From Planktosalinus sp963975935 (lineage in GTDB: Bacteria > Bacteroidota > Bacteroidia > Flavobacteriales > Flavobacteriaceae), in contig CAXBIQ010000003.1 of the NCBI GenBank assembly GCA_963975935.1, positions 186,001-250,000 on the forward strand: DNA of 64,000 nt, given 5' to 3'. The translations under genes were made by a program, and so were the position numbers. Below, piece by piece: positions 26,530-33,928 of this stretch (positions are counted from its first letter, which is position 1; every line of letters starts with the position of its first letter). Under the pieces are notes generated by a model. It saw only the letters and a list, made by a program, of their open reading frames with translations. It had not been told where the DNA came from and did no database searches.

Positions 26530-27000
26530 ATGAAATATACCCGTCTCACCAAAGAACAATTTGAAGAACTTCATCACGAGTTTGCCCGTTTTCTGGCAGC
26601 ACAATCCATTGATGTAAAAGAATGGAGCAGCCTCAAGGAAATGAGACCAAAGGTAGCTGAAGAAATACTCGATGTCTTTAGTGATGTGGTATGGGAAGGC
26701 GTCCTGGAAAAAGTTGACTATATCGAAACCTGGAGTAAAAACCAGGTGTATTTGTTTTACTTTGGGTCAGCAGTTGCAGACCTTATTGCCATAAAGGGCC
26801 TGAACCCTGCCATTGATTTTAACACACCTGAAGGCTTTGCGTGGTTAAAAGAAAATTTTGAAAAGGATGAGGTCGAACTGTACAAGGCATCAAAGCCTTA
26901 CAGTGAGGATAAAAACATCGATAAATTTGAATGCATCAAACATGGTGGCGTCATCACAAAAGGGGGATTTTACAACAACCTGAAAAAGTTGGTTGATTAA
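26530..27000 (+). CDS. Bacteroidota-specific conserved protein (probably DUF6495)
   Basis: 156-aa soluble protein, MKYTRLTKEQFEELHHEFARFLAAQSIDV at the start, with WEGVLEKVDYIETWSKNQ and LFYFGSAVADLIAIK in the middle. It resembles a family of flavobacterial proteins without known function; the DUF number is from memory. There is no catalytic motif or membrane segment. It lies behind the rplI terminator and ends convergent with the ABC permease gene, 2 bp apart. Confidence 0.7.
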   Translation: MKYTRLTKEQFEELHHEFARFLAAQSIDVKEWSSLKEMRPKVAEEILDVFSDVVWEGVLEKVDYIETWSKNQVYLFYFGSAVADLIAIKGLNPAIDFNTPEGFAWLKENFEKDEVELYKASKPYSEDKNIDKFECIKHGGVITKGGFYNNLKKLVD

Positions 27001-27002
27001 AA

Positions 27003-28238
27003 TTATTCATATCGCAACGACTCAATAGGATCAAGGCGGGCCGCTTTTGCCGCAGGGTAAGAACCTGCTATTACAGCAACTACAAATGAAATAATGGTTG
27101 CAGCTATCATAGCTGCCCAGGGCAGGCTGTATTCAAAACCAACAATAGCAGCAAAACCAAGTCCTCCCAAAATTCCCAGAAGAATTCCCAGCAGGCCTCC
27201 CATTTGTCCAATAAGGATGGTTTCTATTAAAAACTGGGTCGCAATGGTTCCTTTTTTGGCACCCAGCGATTTTCGCACGCCAATTTCGCGTGTGCGTTCG
27301 GTTACAGAAACAAGCATAATATTCATCAAGGCAATCGAGGATCCAAAAATTGTAATGATGCTGATGATCCAGGCCGCCGCCTCCAGATACCCTGTGATGC
27401 TGGTGATCCTGTTGATGAGGTCATCGCTGCGGGACATTCCAAAATTGTTTTCCTCCACAGGCCGCAATCCTCTTATATTCCTGAAAATCATAATGGCCTC
27501 TTCATAGGCTCCTTCTATCATTTCATTGTTTTCAACTTTGACGCTTATGTTGTAATTGATATTGGGTTGCGAAAAAATACTGCGGGCCAGTTGTATGGGA
27601 ATCATGACCCTTAAATCCTGATTATTTCCAAAGGTGGAACCCTTCTGTTCCAGAACACCAATGATTTTAAATTTAGCACCCCGGATGCTGATCGTCTTGT
27701 CCAGGGGATTTTCCTCTTTAAAAAGGCTCTTTACAATATCAGAACCTATGACACAGACGTTGTTGTTGTTTTGAATGTCAAAAACGTTAAAGTCACGCCC
27801 TTGGGCTACTGAAAGGCCGGAAGCATTTAAAAAATTTTCATTGACTCCCAGTACCTGTACTTCAGGGTCTGTTTTGAGGTTTTCATATTTTACTTCGGCA
27901 GACGCGGTCCCGGTAAAGGAGACAGAAGTGTTGGTTTGCGGAAAATTATATGTGTCTTCAAACTCTTTTATATTCCGGTAGCTGATGACCGGATTAACTT
28001 TTGTTCTTTCGCCGGTTGACATAAGGTCAAAATCATAGCGCTGTACGGAAAAGGTGTTGGCACCCATGGAAGCAAAGTCACCTGATATCGTGTTTTCCAG
28101 GGATTTTACAGCACTTAATATAATTACCAGTGCAAATACCCCAATACCAATAATAAGGATGGTTAAAATGGTCCTTAAAAGCTGTGTTTTTATGGAGTCA
28201 ATGGCAATGCGAATATTTTCTCCTAAAAGTGAAAACAT
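27003..28238 (-). CDS. MacB/FtsX-type ABC transporter permease
   Basis: 411-aa inner-membrane protein with the MacB layout: N-terminal helix (TILTILIIGIGVFALVIILSAV), a ~230-residue periplasmic domain, then three helices including IISIITIFGSSIALMNIMLVSVTERTREIGVRKSLGAKK (coupling motif) and a C-terminus ending AARLDPIESLRYE. Such permeases act in lipoprotein or peptide export and need an ATP-binding subunit. No ATPase gene is adjacent here, so the partner must be encoded elsewhere. Confidence 0.92.
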   Translation of the reverse strand: MFSLLGENIRIAIDSIKTQLLRTILTILIIGIGVFALVIILSAVKSLENTISGDFASMGANTFSVQRYDFDLMSTGERTKVNPVISYRNIKEFEDTYNFPQTNTSVSFTGTASAEVKYENLKTDPEVQVLGVNENFLNASGLSVAQGRDFNVFDIQNNNNVCVIGSDIVKSLFKEENPLDKTISIRGAKFKIIGVLEQKGSTFGNNQDLRVMIPIQLARSIFSQPNINYNISVKVENNEMIEGAYEEAIMIFRNIRGLRPVEENNFGMSRSDDLINRITSITGYLEAAAWIISIITIFGSSIALMNIMLVSVTERTREIGVRKSLGAKKGTIATQFLIETILIGQMGGLLGILLGILGGLGFAAIVGFEYSLPWAAMIAATIISFVVAVIAGSYPAAKAARLDPIESLRYE

Positions 28239-28362
28239 GAAAGTTGCGTTTCTCTATTTGACATCAATTGAAGCAGATTGTTACACAGTTTGAAATATAA
28301 ATATTTTAGCGCATTTCACAAAGCAAGAAAATATAATATGGATTCAATTTTATTTTTTAAAA

Positions 28363-28394
28363 TTTGATACTTGCAATTTATAATCTGATATTTG
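28363..28394 (+). promoter_or_regulatory. probable promoter of hisS
   Basis: TTTG at 28363-28366, a 20-nt spacer and GATATTTG at 28387-28394 (one mismatch to TAnnTTTG), 18 bp before the hisS ATG. Confidence 0.55.
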
Positions 28395-28412
28395 TACTTA
28401 TTCAAAAAAACC

Positions 28413-29786
28413 ATGGCAAAAAAACCGTCAGTACCCAAAGGCACAAGAGATTTTTCACCGCAAGAGGTTGCAAAGCGCAACTATATTACCGAAACCATAA
28501 AAACCTCTTTTAAGCTTTATGGTTTTCAGCCCATAGAGACGCCTTCCTTTGAAAACTCAGAGACCTTGATGGGAAAATATGGCGAAGAAGGTGACCGGTT
28601 GATTTTTAAAATTTTGAATAGTGGTGATTTTTTAAGCAAAGTTGATGATGCGCTGTATGCGGAAAAGGACAGCCTGAAAATCACAAAAGATATCTCCGAA
28701 AAAGCTTTACGTTATGACCTCACGGTTCCGTTTGCCCGATATGTGGTACAGCACCAAAACGAAATCAGCTTTCCATTTAAGCGCTATCAGATACAACCCG
28801 TATGGCGTGCAGACAGGCCTCAAAAAGGACGTTTCAGGGAGTTTTGGCAGTGTGATGCAGATGTGGTGGGTTCAGACTCCTTATGGCAGGAAATCGAGCT
28901 TGTACAACTTTATGATGAGGTTTTTGCCAACCTGGAACTACAAGGTGTCACCATAAAAATTAACAACCGGAAAATTCTTTCCGGAATAGCCGAAGTTATT
29001 GGTGCAGAAGACAAGCTTATTAACTTCACGGTAGCACTCGATAAACTCGATAAAATAGGCGAGGAGGGCGTAAAAAAAGAAATGCTTGAAAAGGGAATTT
29101 CACAAGACGCTATCAATAAACTACAGCCCCTCTTCAGTTTTGAAGGAGATAATGAAGCAAAATTAGCAAGTCTCTCCGGTCTTTTAGTCACTTCACCTTC
29201 AGGTTTAAAAGGGATTGAAGAAGTGCGATTTGTACTGGATAATGTCCAAACACTGGGTCTTAAGAGTTCTAATATCGTTCTTGATGTAACCCTGGCCCGT
29301 GGCCTGGATTATTACACCGGGGCGATATTTGAAGTGAGTGCCCCGCCATCTGTTCAATTGGGCAGTATTGGCGGTGGAGGCCGCTATGATGACCTTACCG
29401 GAATATTCGGATTGAAAGGTGTGAGCGGTGTGGGAATCTCATTTGGCCTGGACCGCATTTATCTTGTGCTGGAAGAACTGGGATTGTTTCCTGAAACCGT
29501 GGAAGCAAACACCAAAGTATTGTTTATCAATTTTGGGGAAGCAGAAGCTTTGTATGCAATGCAGGCAATTGCAAAACTAAGGTCTGAAGGCATTGCTGCA
29601 GAACTATACCCGGATGCTGCCAAAATGGGCAAACAAATGACCTATGCAGATAAACGGGACATACCCTTTGTTATCCTTGCAGGGGGAAATGAAATGGAAG
29701 CAAAAACCTTTACCCTTAAGAATATGAAGAGTGGGGAGCAGCAGGTTTTAAATATTGATGCATTAATGCAGGCTTTAAATAAGTAA
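28413..29786 (+). CDS. hisS: histidine-tRNA ligase
   Basis: 457-aa class II synthetase that charges tRNA-His. Motif 2 region VWRADRPQKGRFREFWQCDADVVG; histidine motif ARGLDYYTGAIFEV; motif 3 GVGISFGLDRIYLVL. The motif 2 loop (GRFREFWQCD) and the length resemble the eukaryote/archaeal-like HisRS that Bacteroidota use, not the shorter E. coli type. ATG 28413 (MAKKPSVPKGTRDFSPQ) is the family start; the upstream TTG frame adds only seven residues. Confidence 0.95.
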   Translation: MAKKPSVPKGTRDFSPQEVAKRNYITETIKTSFKLYGFQPIETPSFENSETLMGKYGEEGDRLIFKILNSGDFLSKVDDALYAEKDSLKITKDISEKALRYDLTVPFARYVVQHQNEISFPFKRYQIQPVWRADRPQKGRFREFWQCDADVVGSDSLWQEIELVQLYDEVFANLELQGVTIKINNRKILSGIAEVIGAEDKLINFTVALDKLDKIGEEGVKKEMLEKGISQDAINKLQPLFSFEGDNEAKLASLSGLLVTSPSGLKGIEEVRFVLDNVQTLGLKSSNIVLDVTLARGLDYYTGAIFEVSAPPSVQLGSIGGGGRYDDLTGIFGLKGVSGVGISFGLDRIYLVLEELGLFPETVEANTKVLFINFGEAEALYAMQAIAKLRSEGIAAELYPDAAKMGKQMTYADKRDIPFVILAGGNEMEAKTFTLKNMKSGEQQVLNIDALMQALNK

Positions 29787-29807
29787 TTAAATAAAAAATA
29801 TAGACAT

Positions 29808-29842
29808 AAAAAAATCCCCAATTCTCATTGGGGATTTTTTTT
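29808..29842. terminator. bidirectional terminator hairpin after hisS
   Basis: AAAAAATCCCCAAT and ATTGGGGATTTTTT form a strong stem with A and T tracts on both sides, so it can serve hisS and the minus-strand genes. A near copy stands at 30174-30205; both lie directly beside tRNA 3' sequence. Confidence 0.85.
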
Positions 29843-29843
29843 G

Positions 29844-29893
29844 TAGCGTGAGGGGGACTTGAACCCCCGTCCGCCTCTGGCGGATATGAATCC
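29844..29893 (-). pseudogene. broken tRNA-Met fragment (anticodon loop to 3' end)
   Basis: On the minus strand this repeats the T arm and acceptor 3' strand of the intact tRNA at 30207-30280 (GGGGGTTCAAGTCCCCC then TCACGCTA), preceded by GGATTCATA of the anticodon arm. The 3' side of the anticodon stem and the variable region are replaced by the palindrome TCCGCCAGAGGCGGA. The 5' half is missing: the GIY-YIG gene ends 5 bp upstream. Confidence 0.8.
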
Positions 29894-29898
29894 TCCAT

Positions 29899-30162
29899 CT
29901 ATTCTTTATAAAATGGGAGTACTTTTTCTTTGATAAATTTTCTTCCAATCCCGGATTTCAGCCACTTTTCTTTTTGCATTGCTTCTTTTTTAGTTGAAAA
30001 GAATTCAGCATACACGACAATCCAGGGCCTGAACTTAACTGTATACCCTTTATTTGAGAATTTGTTGTGAGAGTAGAATCTTTGAATTAAAGAGGAGGAA
30101 AATCCAATATATATATTATCAAATTTTATTGAGTAGAGCACATATGTTACAAACTCGTCCAT
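29899..30162 (-). CDS. GIY-YIG domain nuclease-like protein
   Basis: 87-aa single-domain protein of the GIY-YIG superfamily (UvrC/homing-endonuclease fold). The two motif strands read TYVLYS and NIYIGFSS, followed by the conserved Arg in LIQRFYSH; the C-terminal helix is KEAMQKEKWLKSGIGRKFI. Such small proteins are frequent in Bacteroidota and often stand near tRNA genes; the function is unknown. Here the gene is bracketed by repeated tRNA-Met 3' halves plus terminators, which suggests it is the cargo or agent of a tiny mobile unit. Confidence 0.85.
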   Translation of the reverse strand: MDEFVTYVLYSIKFDNIYIGFSSSLIQRFYSHNKFSNKGYTVKFRPWIVVYAEFFSTKKEAMQKEKWLKSGIGRKFIKEKVLPFYKE

Positions 30163-30173
30163 TCTGTAAAAAT

Positions 30174-30205
30174 AAAAAATCCCTAATTTTCATTGGGGAT
30201 TTTTT
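30174..30205. terminator. terminator hairpin after tRNA-Met
   Basis: AAAAAATCCCTAAT and ATTGGGGATTTTTT pair (one G-T) directly downstream of the minus-strand tRNA-Met. It is a near copy of the hairpin at 29808-29842. Confidence 0.75.
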
Positions 30206-30206
30206 G

Positions 30207-30280
30207 TAGCGTGAGGGGGACTTGAACCCCCGGCCTCCGGGTTATGAATCCGACGCTCTAACCAGCTGAGCTACCACGCC
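30207..30280 (-). tRNA. tRNA-Met (anticodon CAU)
   Basis: 74-nt cloverleaf on the minus strand: acceptor GGCGTGG / TCACGCT (two G-T pairs), D arm GCTCAGCTGGTTAGAGC, anticodon loop TTCATAA with CAU, T arm GGGGGTTCAAGTCCCCC, discriminator A. The anticodon stem has one A-C mismatch next to the loop. CCA is not encoded. Elongator Met is the simplest reading; tRNA-Ile with modified CAU cannot be excluded by eye. Confidence 0.9.
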
Positions 30281-30284
30281 ATGT

Positions 30285-30304
30285 ATTCCCGCGAAGGCGG
30301 GAAT
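30285..30304. repeat. REP-like palindrome
   Basis: ATTCCCGC, GAAG, GCGGGAAT: an 8-bp perfect stem of much higher GC content than its surroundings, 4 bp upstream of the tRNA-Met. It resembles the short scattered palindromes of many bacterial genomes. Confidence 0.7.
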
Positions 30305-30366
30305 CTCATTATATATTTTAAAACGTATTCAATCAAGAACCTTACTTAAATCTCAAGTCTTGTCTA

Positions 30367-30420
30367 AACCTCCGTCCGCCTTTGGTGGATATGAATCCGA
30401 CGCTCTGACCAACTGAATCA
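30367..30420 (-). pseudogene. second broken tRNA-Met fragment (D arm to T arm)
   Basis: Minus-strand sequence matching D arm (CAGTTGGTCAGAGC), GTCGGATTCATA of the anticodon arm, then TCCACCAAAGGCGGA in place of the normal anticodon 3' stem and variable region, then a degraded T-arm start. The acceptor parts are gone. It shares the inserted palindrome with the fragment at 29844-29893 but not with the intact tRNA. The stretch 30421-30580 after it holds no gene that I can see. Confidence 0.7.
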
Positions 30421-30580
30421 TGTCTCGTGAAAAACAGGAAATCTCAATCTCTATTTTTGAGAGCGCAAATATAAAAACAATTTGTAGTAGCACAAAGGTT
30501 TATTTCCACAAAATATATTTTTATTTTTTTTCTAATTCCGTTTTAATATCTATATTGTGCGTCAACTAACAATCAAAACA

Positions 30581-30967
30581 ATGGAAGAAAAAGTAAAATT
30601 TGAGATGGAATTTCCAATTCAAGTCTCACCTTCGCTTTTATATCAATATATATCAACGCCTTCAGGGCTTTCTGAATGGTATGCAGAGAATGTAAATTCG
30701 CGTGGAGAGTTCTTCACATTTATATGGAACGGCTCTGAAGAACGTGCAAAACTTTTAGGTAAAAAGAGCGGTGAACGCATCAAATTTAAATGGATGGCAG
30801 ATGAAGGCACAGATTATTATTTTGAAATGCGCATTCAACTTGATGAAATCACAAAAGATGTCTCCTTGATGATCACAGATTTTTCTCCTGAAGATGAACT
30901 GGAAGCGAGTAAAATGCTTTGGGATAATATGGTCTCAGATCTTAAACAGGTTTTGGGTTCTACATAA
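30581..30967 (+). CDS. START-like (SRPBCC) domain protein
   Basis: 128-aa cytosolic protein of the START-like/AHSA1-type fold (KFEMEFPIQVSPSLLYQYISTPSGLSEWYAE ... FKWMADEG). ATG 30581 is taken as the start because residues upstream are not family-like. It lies 57 bp before the class IV aminotransferase in the same direction, an arrangement I recall as conserved in Flavobacteriaceae. The ligand is unknown. Confidence 0.82.
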   Translation: MEEKVKFEMEFPIQVSPSLLYQYISTPSGLSEWYAENVNSRGEFFTFIWNGSEERAKLLGKKSGERIKFKWMADEGTDYYFEMRIQLDEITKDVSLMITDFSPEDELEASKMLWDNMVSDLKQVLGST

Positions 30968-31024
30968 AAAATCCTCATTTATAACGTGTATCTTTACCTC
31001 GTTTAAATAAAACGAGTTTTTTTT

Positions 31025-31867
31025 ATGATTAATTTGAACGGAAAACTGGTGCCGGAAAGCCAAGCAGGAATCTCTCCCACCAACCGCGGTCTTTATTATG
31101 GTGATGCTGTTTTTGAAACCCTTCGCATTTCCTCGGGAAAAATTCTTTTTTGGGAAGACCACTATTTCAGGTTAATGGCCTCTATGCGTATTATGCGGAT
31201 GGAAATTCCCATGCATTTCACAATGGAAAACCTGCAGGAAGAAATCTTAAAAACAACTGCACATTTTCCGGTATCCCAGGCGGTGAAAGCCCGGTGTACG
31301 GTATACAGAAATGAAGGCGGGCTTTATATGCCTTCAAATAATTCGGTTTCTTTCCTTATCACATGTGAAGAGCTTGAACCCCCGTTTTATCTTCATAACA
31401 CCGATTCATATGAGATTGAGCTTTTTAAGGATCATTATTTAAATTCAGGCTTGCTCTCAACCATCAAATCAAACAACAAGCTCATCAATGTTCTGGGAAG
31501 TATTTATGCGCGTGAAAATGATTACGACAACTGTTTGTTACTGAATGAGAATAAAATGGTTGTTGAAGCCCTTAACGGAAATATTTTTTTAGTCTCAGGC
31601 ACTGTAATTAAAACACCACCCATCACAGATGGTTGTTTGCGGGGTGTGATAAGAAAGCAACTTCTGAATATGGCAAAACAACTGCCGGAATATACATTTG
31701 AAGAAACTTCCATTTCACCTTTTGAACTTCAAAAGGCAGATGAGATTTTTATTACAAATGTGGTGAAAGGCATTCAACCCGTTACCAAGTACCGAAAAAA
31801 AGATTTTAAAACAGAAGTTTCAAAAAATCTGCTTACCAAATTAAATGTAAAAATACGACTGACTTAG
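31025..31867 (+). CDS. class IV aminotransferase (PabC/IlvE-like)
   Basis: 280-aa PLP enzyme of fold type IV. NRGLYYGDAVFETLRI is the N-terminal signature; the PLP lysine is in TIKSNNKLINVLGSIYARE; VVEALNGNIFLVSG is the conserved cofactor-phosphate block. Family members are aminodeoxychorismate lyase or branched-chain/D-amino acid aminotransferases; the sequence alone does not decide. The 3' end overlaps convergent YqgE by 4 bp. Confidence 0.87.
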   Translation: MINLNGKLVPESQAGISPTNRGLYYGDAVFETLRISSGKILFWEDHYFRLMASMRIMRMEIPMHFTMENLQEEILKTTAHFPVSQAVKARCTVYRNEGGLYMPSNNSVSFLITCEELEPPFYLHNTDSYEIELFKDHYLNSGLLSTIKSNNKLINVLGSIYARENDYDNCLLLNENKMVVEALNGNIFLVSGTVIKTPPITDGCLRGVIRKQLLNMAKQLPEYTFEETSISPFELQKADEIFITNVVKGIQPVTKYRKKDFKTEVSKNLLTKLNVKIRLT

Positions 31868-32424
31868 TTGAAGTTGGGGTTTTCAGGTGCATTTGACCAA
31901 AGAAGATAGTCACCGCCAAATTCGACCATTTTTTCTTTCCAAAAACTGGCGTTGTCTTTGGAAAAAATCTCATTGTTGTAATTGTTTTTTACAACTACCC
32001 AGCTGTGTGCATTCAATTCTTTTTCAAGTTGGTTTTCTTCCCACCCTGAATATCCCAAAAAGAAACGAATGTCTGTGCCTTTAATTTGTTTTGACTCCAG
32101 TAAAATACTTACCGTCTCAAAATCGCCACCCCAATAGATACCGTTTGTAATTTCAACACTGTTGGGAATTAACTCAGGCACTCTGTGTATAAAATACATA
32201 TTGTCTTGTTCCACAGGACCACCATTATAGACAATAATATCTGAATCGATGGAGGGTATCAAATCATGAATGGTATACTCAAGGGGTTTGTTGAGAATAA
32301 AACCCACAAAGCCACCCTCATTTTCATCTGCCAGTAAAACCACAGACCTGTTAAATGACAAATCGCCAAATATGGATGGCTCTGCTACAAGAAGAAGACC
32401 TTTTGAAGGTTTTAAAGTTGTCAT
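31864..32424 (-). CDS. YqgE/AlgH family protein
   Basis: 186-aa UPF0301 protein: KGLLLVAEPSIFGDLSFNRSVVLLADENEGGFVGFILNKPLE at the N-terminus, then YNGGPVEQDNMYFIHR and the tail FLGYSGWEENQLEKEL. The fold is known; the biochemical role is not established. A hairpin upstream (32472-32499) separates it from HU, so it should have its own promoter. Confidence 0.92.
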   Translation of the reverse strand: MTTLKPSKGLLLVAEPSIFGDLSFNRSVVLLADENEGGFVGFILNKPLEYTIHDLIPSIDSDIIVYNGGPVEQDNMYFIHRVPELIPNSVEITNGIYWGGDFETVSILLESKQIKGTDIRFFLGYSGWEENQLEKELNAHSWVVVKNNYNNEIFSKDNASFWKEKMVEFGGDYLLWSNAPENPNFN

Positions 32425-32471
32425 GGTACAGTTTCTTTAGACTAAATCTACTGAAAAATTTTAAATAAAAA

Positions 32472-32499
32472 AAAACCCTATCCAATTGAATAGGGTTTT
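32472..32499 (-). terminator. terminator of the HU gene
   Basis: AAAACCCTAT and ATAGGGTTTT form a 10-bp stem; on the minus strand it is followed by a T tract. It lies 25 bp after the HU stop. Confidence 0.85.
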
Positions 32500-32523
32500 A
32501 AGTAAGTTTTTTTTAAGAAAAAA

Positions 32524-32796
32524 CTAGTTTACTGCCTTTTGAAGATCAGCTCCTGCTTTAAACTTAACTACTTTTTTAGCAGCAATTTTAATAGTTTTTC
32601 CTGTTTGTGGGTTTCTTCCTTCTCTTGCAGCTCTTTTAGAAACTGACCAAGAACCAAAGCCTACTAGAGATACTCTGTTTCCTTTTTTAAGGGCTTTTTC
32701 AACATTTCCTAAGAATGATTCCAAGGCTTTTTTAGCTGCTGCTTTAGTGATTCCGGCGTCAGCTGCCATTCCATCGATTAAATCTGATTTGTTCAT
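32524..32796 (-). CDS. hup: HU-family nucleoid protein
   Basis: 90-aa histone-like DNA-bending protein. NKSDLIDGMAADAGITKAAAKKALESF is the helical dimer part; VSLVGFGSWSVSKRAAREGRNPQTGKTI is the family signature, including the arm with Arg and the NPQTG turn; the C-terminus is KVVKFKAGADLQKAVN. Standard length. It has a clear promoter and terminator, so it is transcribed alone. Confidence 0.97.
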   Translation of the reverse strand: MNKSDLIDGMAADAGITKAAAKKALESFLGNVEKALKKGNRVSLVGFGSWSVSKRAAREGRNPQTGKTIKIAAKKVVKFKAGADLQKAVN

Positions 32797-32847
32797 AATT
32801 TGTTTTTTAAATTAAATTGTTGGTTAAACATAAATTATTTTGCTCTA

Positions 32848-32877
32848 CAAATTTAAACGGATTATTGGTTCGCGCAA
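32848..32877 (-). promoter_or_regulatory. Bacteroidota promoter of the HU gene
   Basis: On the minus strand TTG (32877-32875), 19 nt, then TAAATTTG (32855-32848), an exact match to TAnnTTTG. The start of transcription would be near 32840, about 45 nt before the ATG. Confidence 0.75.
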
Positions 32878-32980
32878 GCAATAACGGGGTAAATCAGACT
32901 ATTTGTTGATAACTTTCGTCCATTGTTAATAAAGTTGCTTGTTTTTTTCGTCATTTTATAAAATGAGTAGCAGTAAGACT

Positions 32981-33928
32981 TTAGCGCATTTTGGCTCCAT
33001 TTTCAAAAGTGTAGCCATTTAAAAGTGCCCTTGCATCCATTTTCTTCTTTCCGGGCAATTGTATTTCTTCAATTCTTAGATACCCTCCCTTTACAGCAAC
33101 CAAAATATCTTTTTTAGTGGTGGTAATATCACCGGTCTCAAGGGAATGAGCATCGGTAACAGGTGTTGATTTCAGGATTTTTACGACAACTTCTTTGGTG
33201 TCATTTATTAAAAAGGACCAGGCAGCCGGGTATGGACTCAGCCCCCTTATTTTATTATGTATAGTCGAAATGGACTGATCCCAGTCAATCTTTGTATTCT
33301 CAGTATGGAGCTTGTATGCCGTTTTCAAATCTTCCGAATTTTTTTGAATCTGAGTTTTTACGTTATTATTTTCAATCATTCCCACGGTTTCAAGAACGGC
33401 TTTGCTGCCCAGTTTCATCAGTTTATCGTGCAGGCTTCCGGCGGTATCTTCCGGTTCTATGGTAATTTCTTTTTGTAAGATGATTTCGCCTGTGTCAATT
33501 TTGTCGTCAATAAAAAATGTGGTGACACCTGTTTTCTTTTCACCGTTTATAATGGCCCAGTTAATGGGGGCAGCACCACGGTATTGCGGCAGGAGGGAAG
33601 CGTGGAGGTTAAAGGTGCCCTCTGTGGGAAGGCTCCAGACTGCTTCCGGCAGCATCCTGAACGCAACTACAATTTGCAGGTCAGGTTGAAGGGCTTCCAA
33701 ATCTGATTGAAATTCACCGCTCTTGAGATTCGTTGGTTGTAAAACTTGTATGTTTTGTGAAAGCGCATAGTTCTTCACATCAGATTGTTTTAAAGTTCTT
33801 CCCCTTCCCGCAGGTCTGTCCGGTGCTGTGACAACGGCTACTACATTTTTACCTGCTTGTATAAGAGCTTGCAATGTTGCAACAGCAAATTCCGGCGTTC
33901 CGTAAAAAACAATTCTTAAATCTTTCAT
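32981..33928 (-). CDS. fmt: methionyl-tRNA formyltransferase
   Basis: 315-aa enzyme that formylates initiator Met-tRNA with 10-formyl-THF. FYGTPEFAVATLQAL starts the Rossmann part; NLHASLLPQYRGAAPINWAIINGE is the catalytic signature with Asn-His; TGVTTFFIDDKIDTGEIILQ follows; the C-terminal OB-like domain begins near KIRGLSPYPAAWSF. The ATG is adjacent to the recQ stop (1-bp overlap), so recQ and fmt are co-transcribed. Confidence 0.97.
   Translation of the reverse strand: MKDLRIVFYGTPEFAVATLQALIQAGKNVVAVVTAPDRPAGRGRTLKQSDVKNYALSQNIQVLQPTNLKSGEFQSDLEALQPDLQIVVAFRMLPEAVWSLPTEGTFNLHASLLPQYRGAAPINWAIINGEKKTGVTTFFIDDKIDTGEIILQKEITIEPEDTAGSLHDKLMKLGSKAVLETVGMIENNNVKTQIQKNSEDLKTAYKLHTENTKIDWDQSISTIHNKIRGLSPYPAAWSFLINDTKEVVVKILKSTPVTDAHSLETGDITTTKKDILVAVKGGYLRIEEIQLPGKKKMDARALLNGYTFENGAKMR

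Noticed and set aside
29716..29898. Minus-strand open frame of 60 aa containing PPEADGGSSPPHAT
   Set aside because: It runs through the tRNA fragment, the palindrome and the terminator, so the peptide is a by-product of repeat DNA.
29800..30420. CRISPR array, suspected from repeated tRNA-like segments and palindromes
   Set aside because: The repeats are tRNA pieces of unequal length at irregular spacing; there are no uniform spacers and no cas genes.
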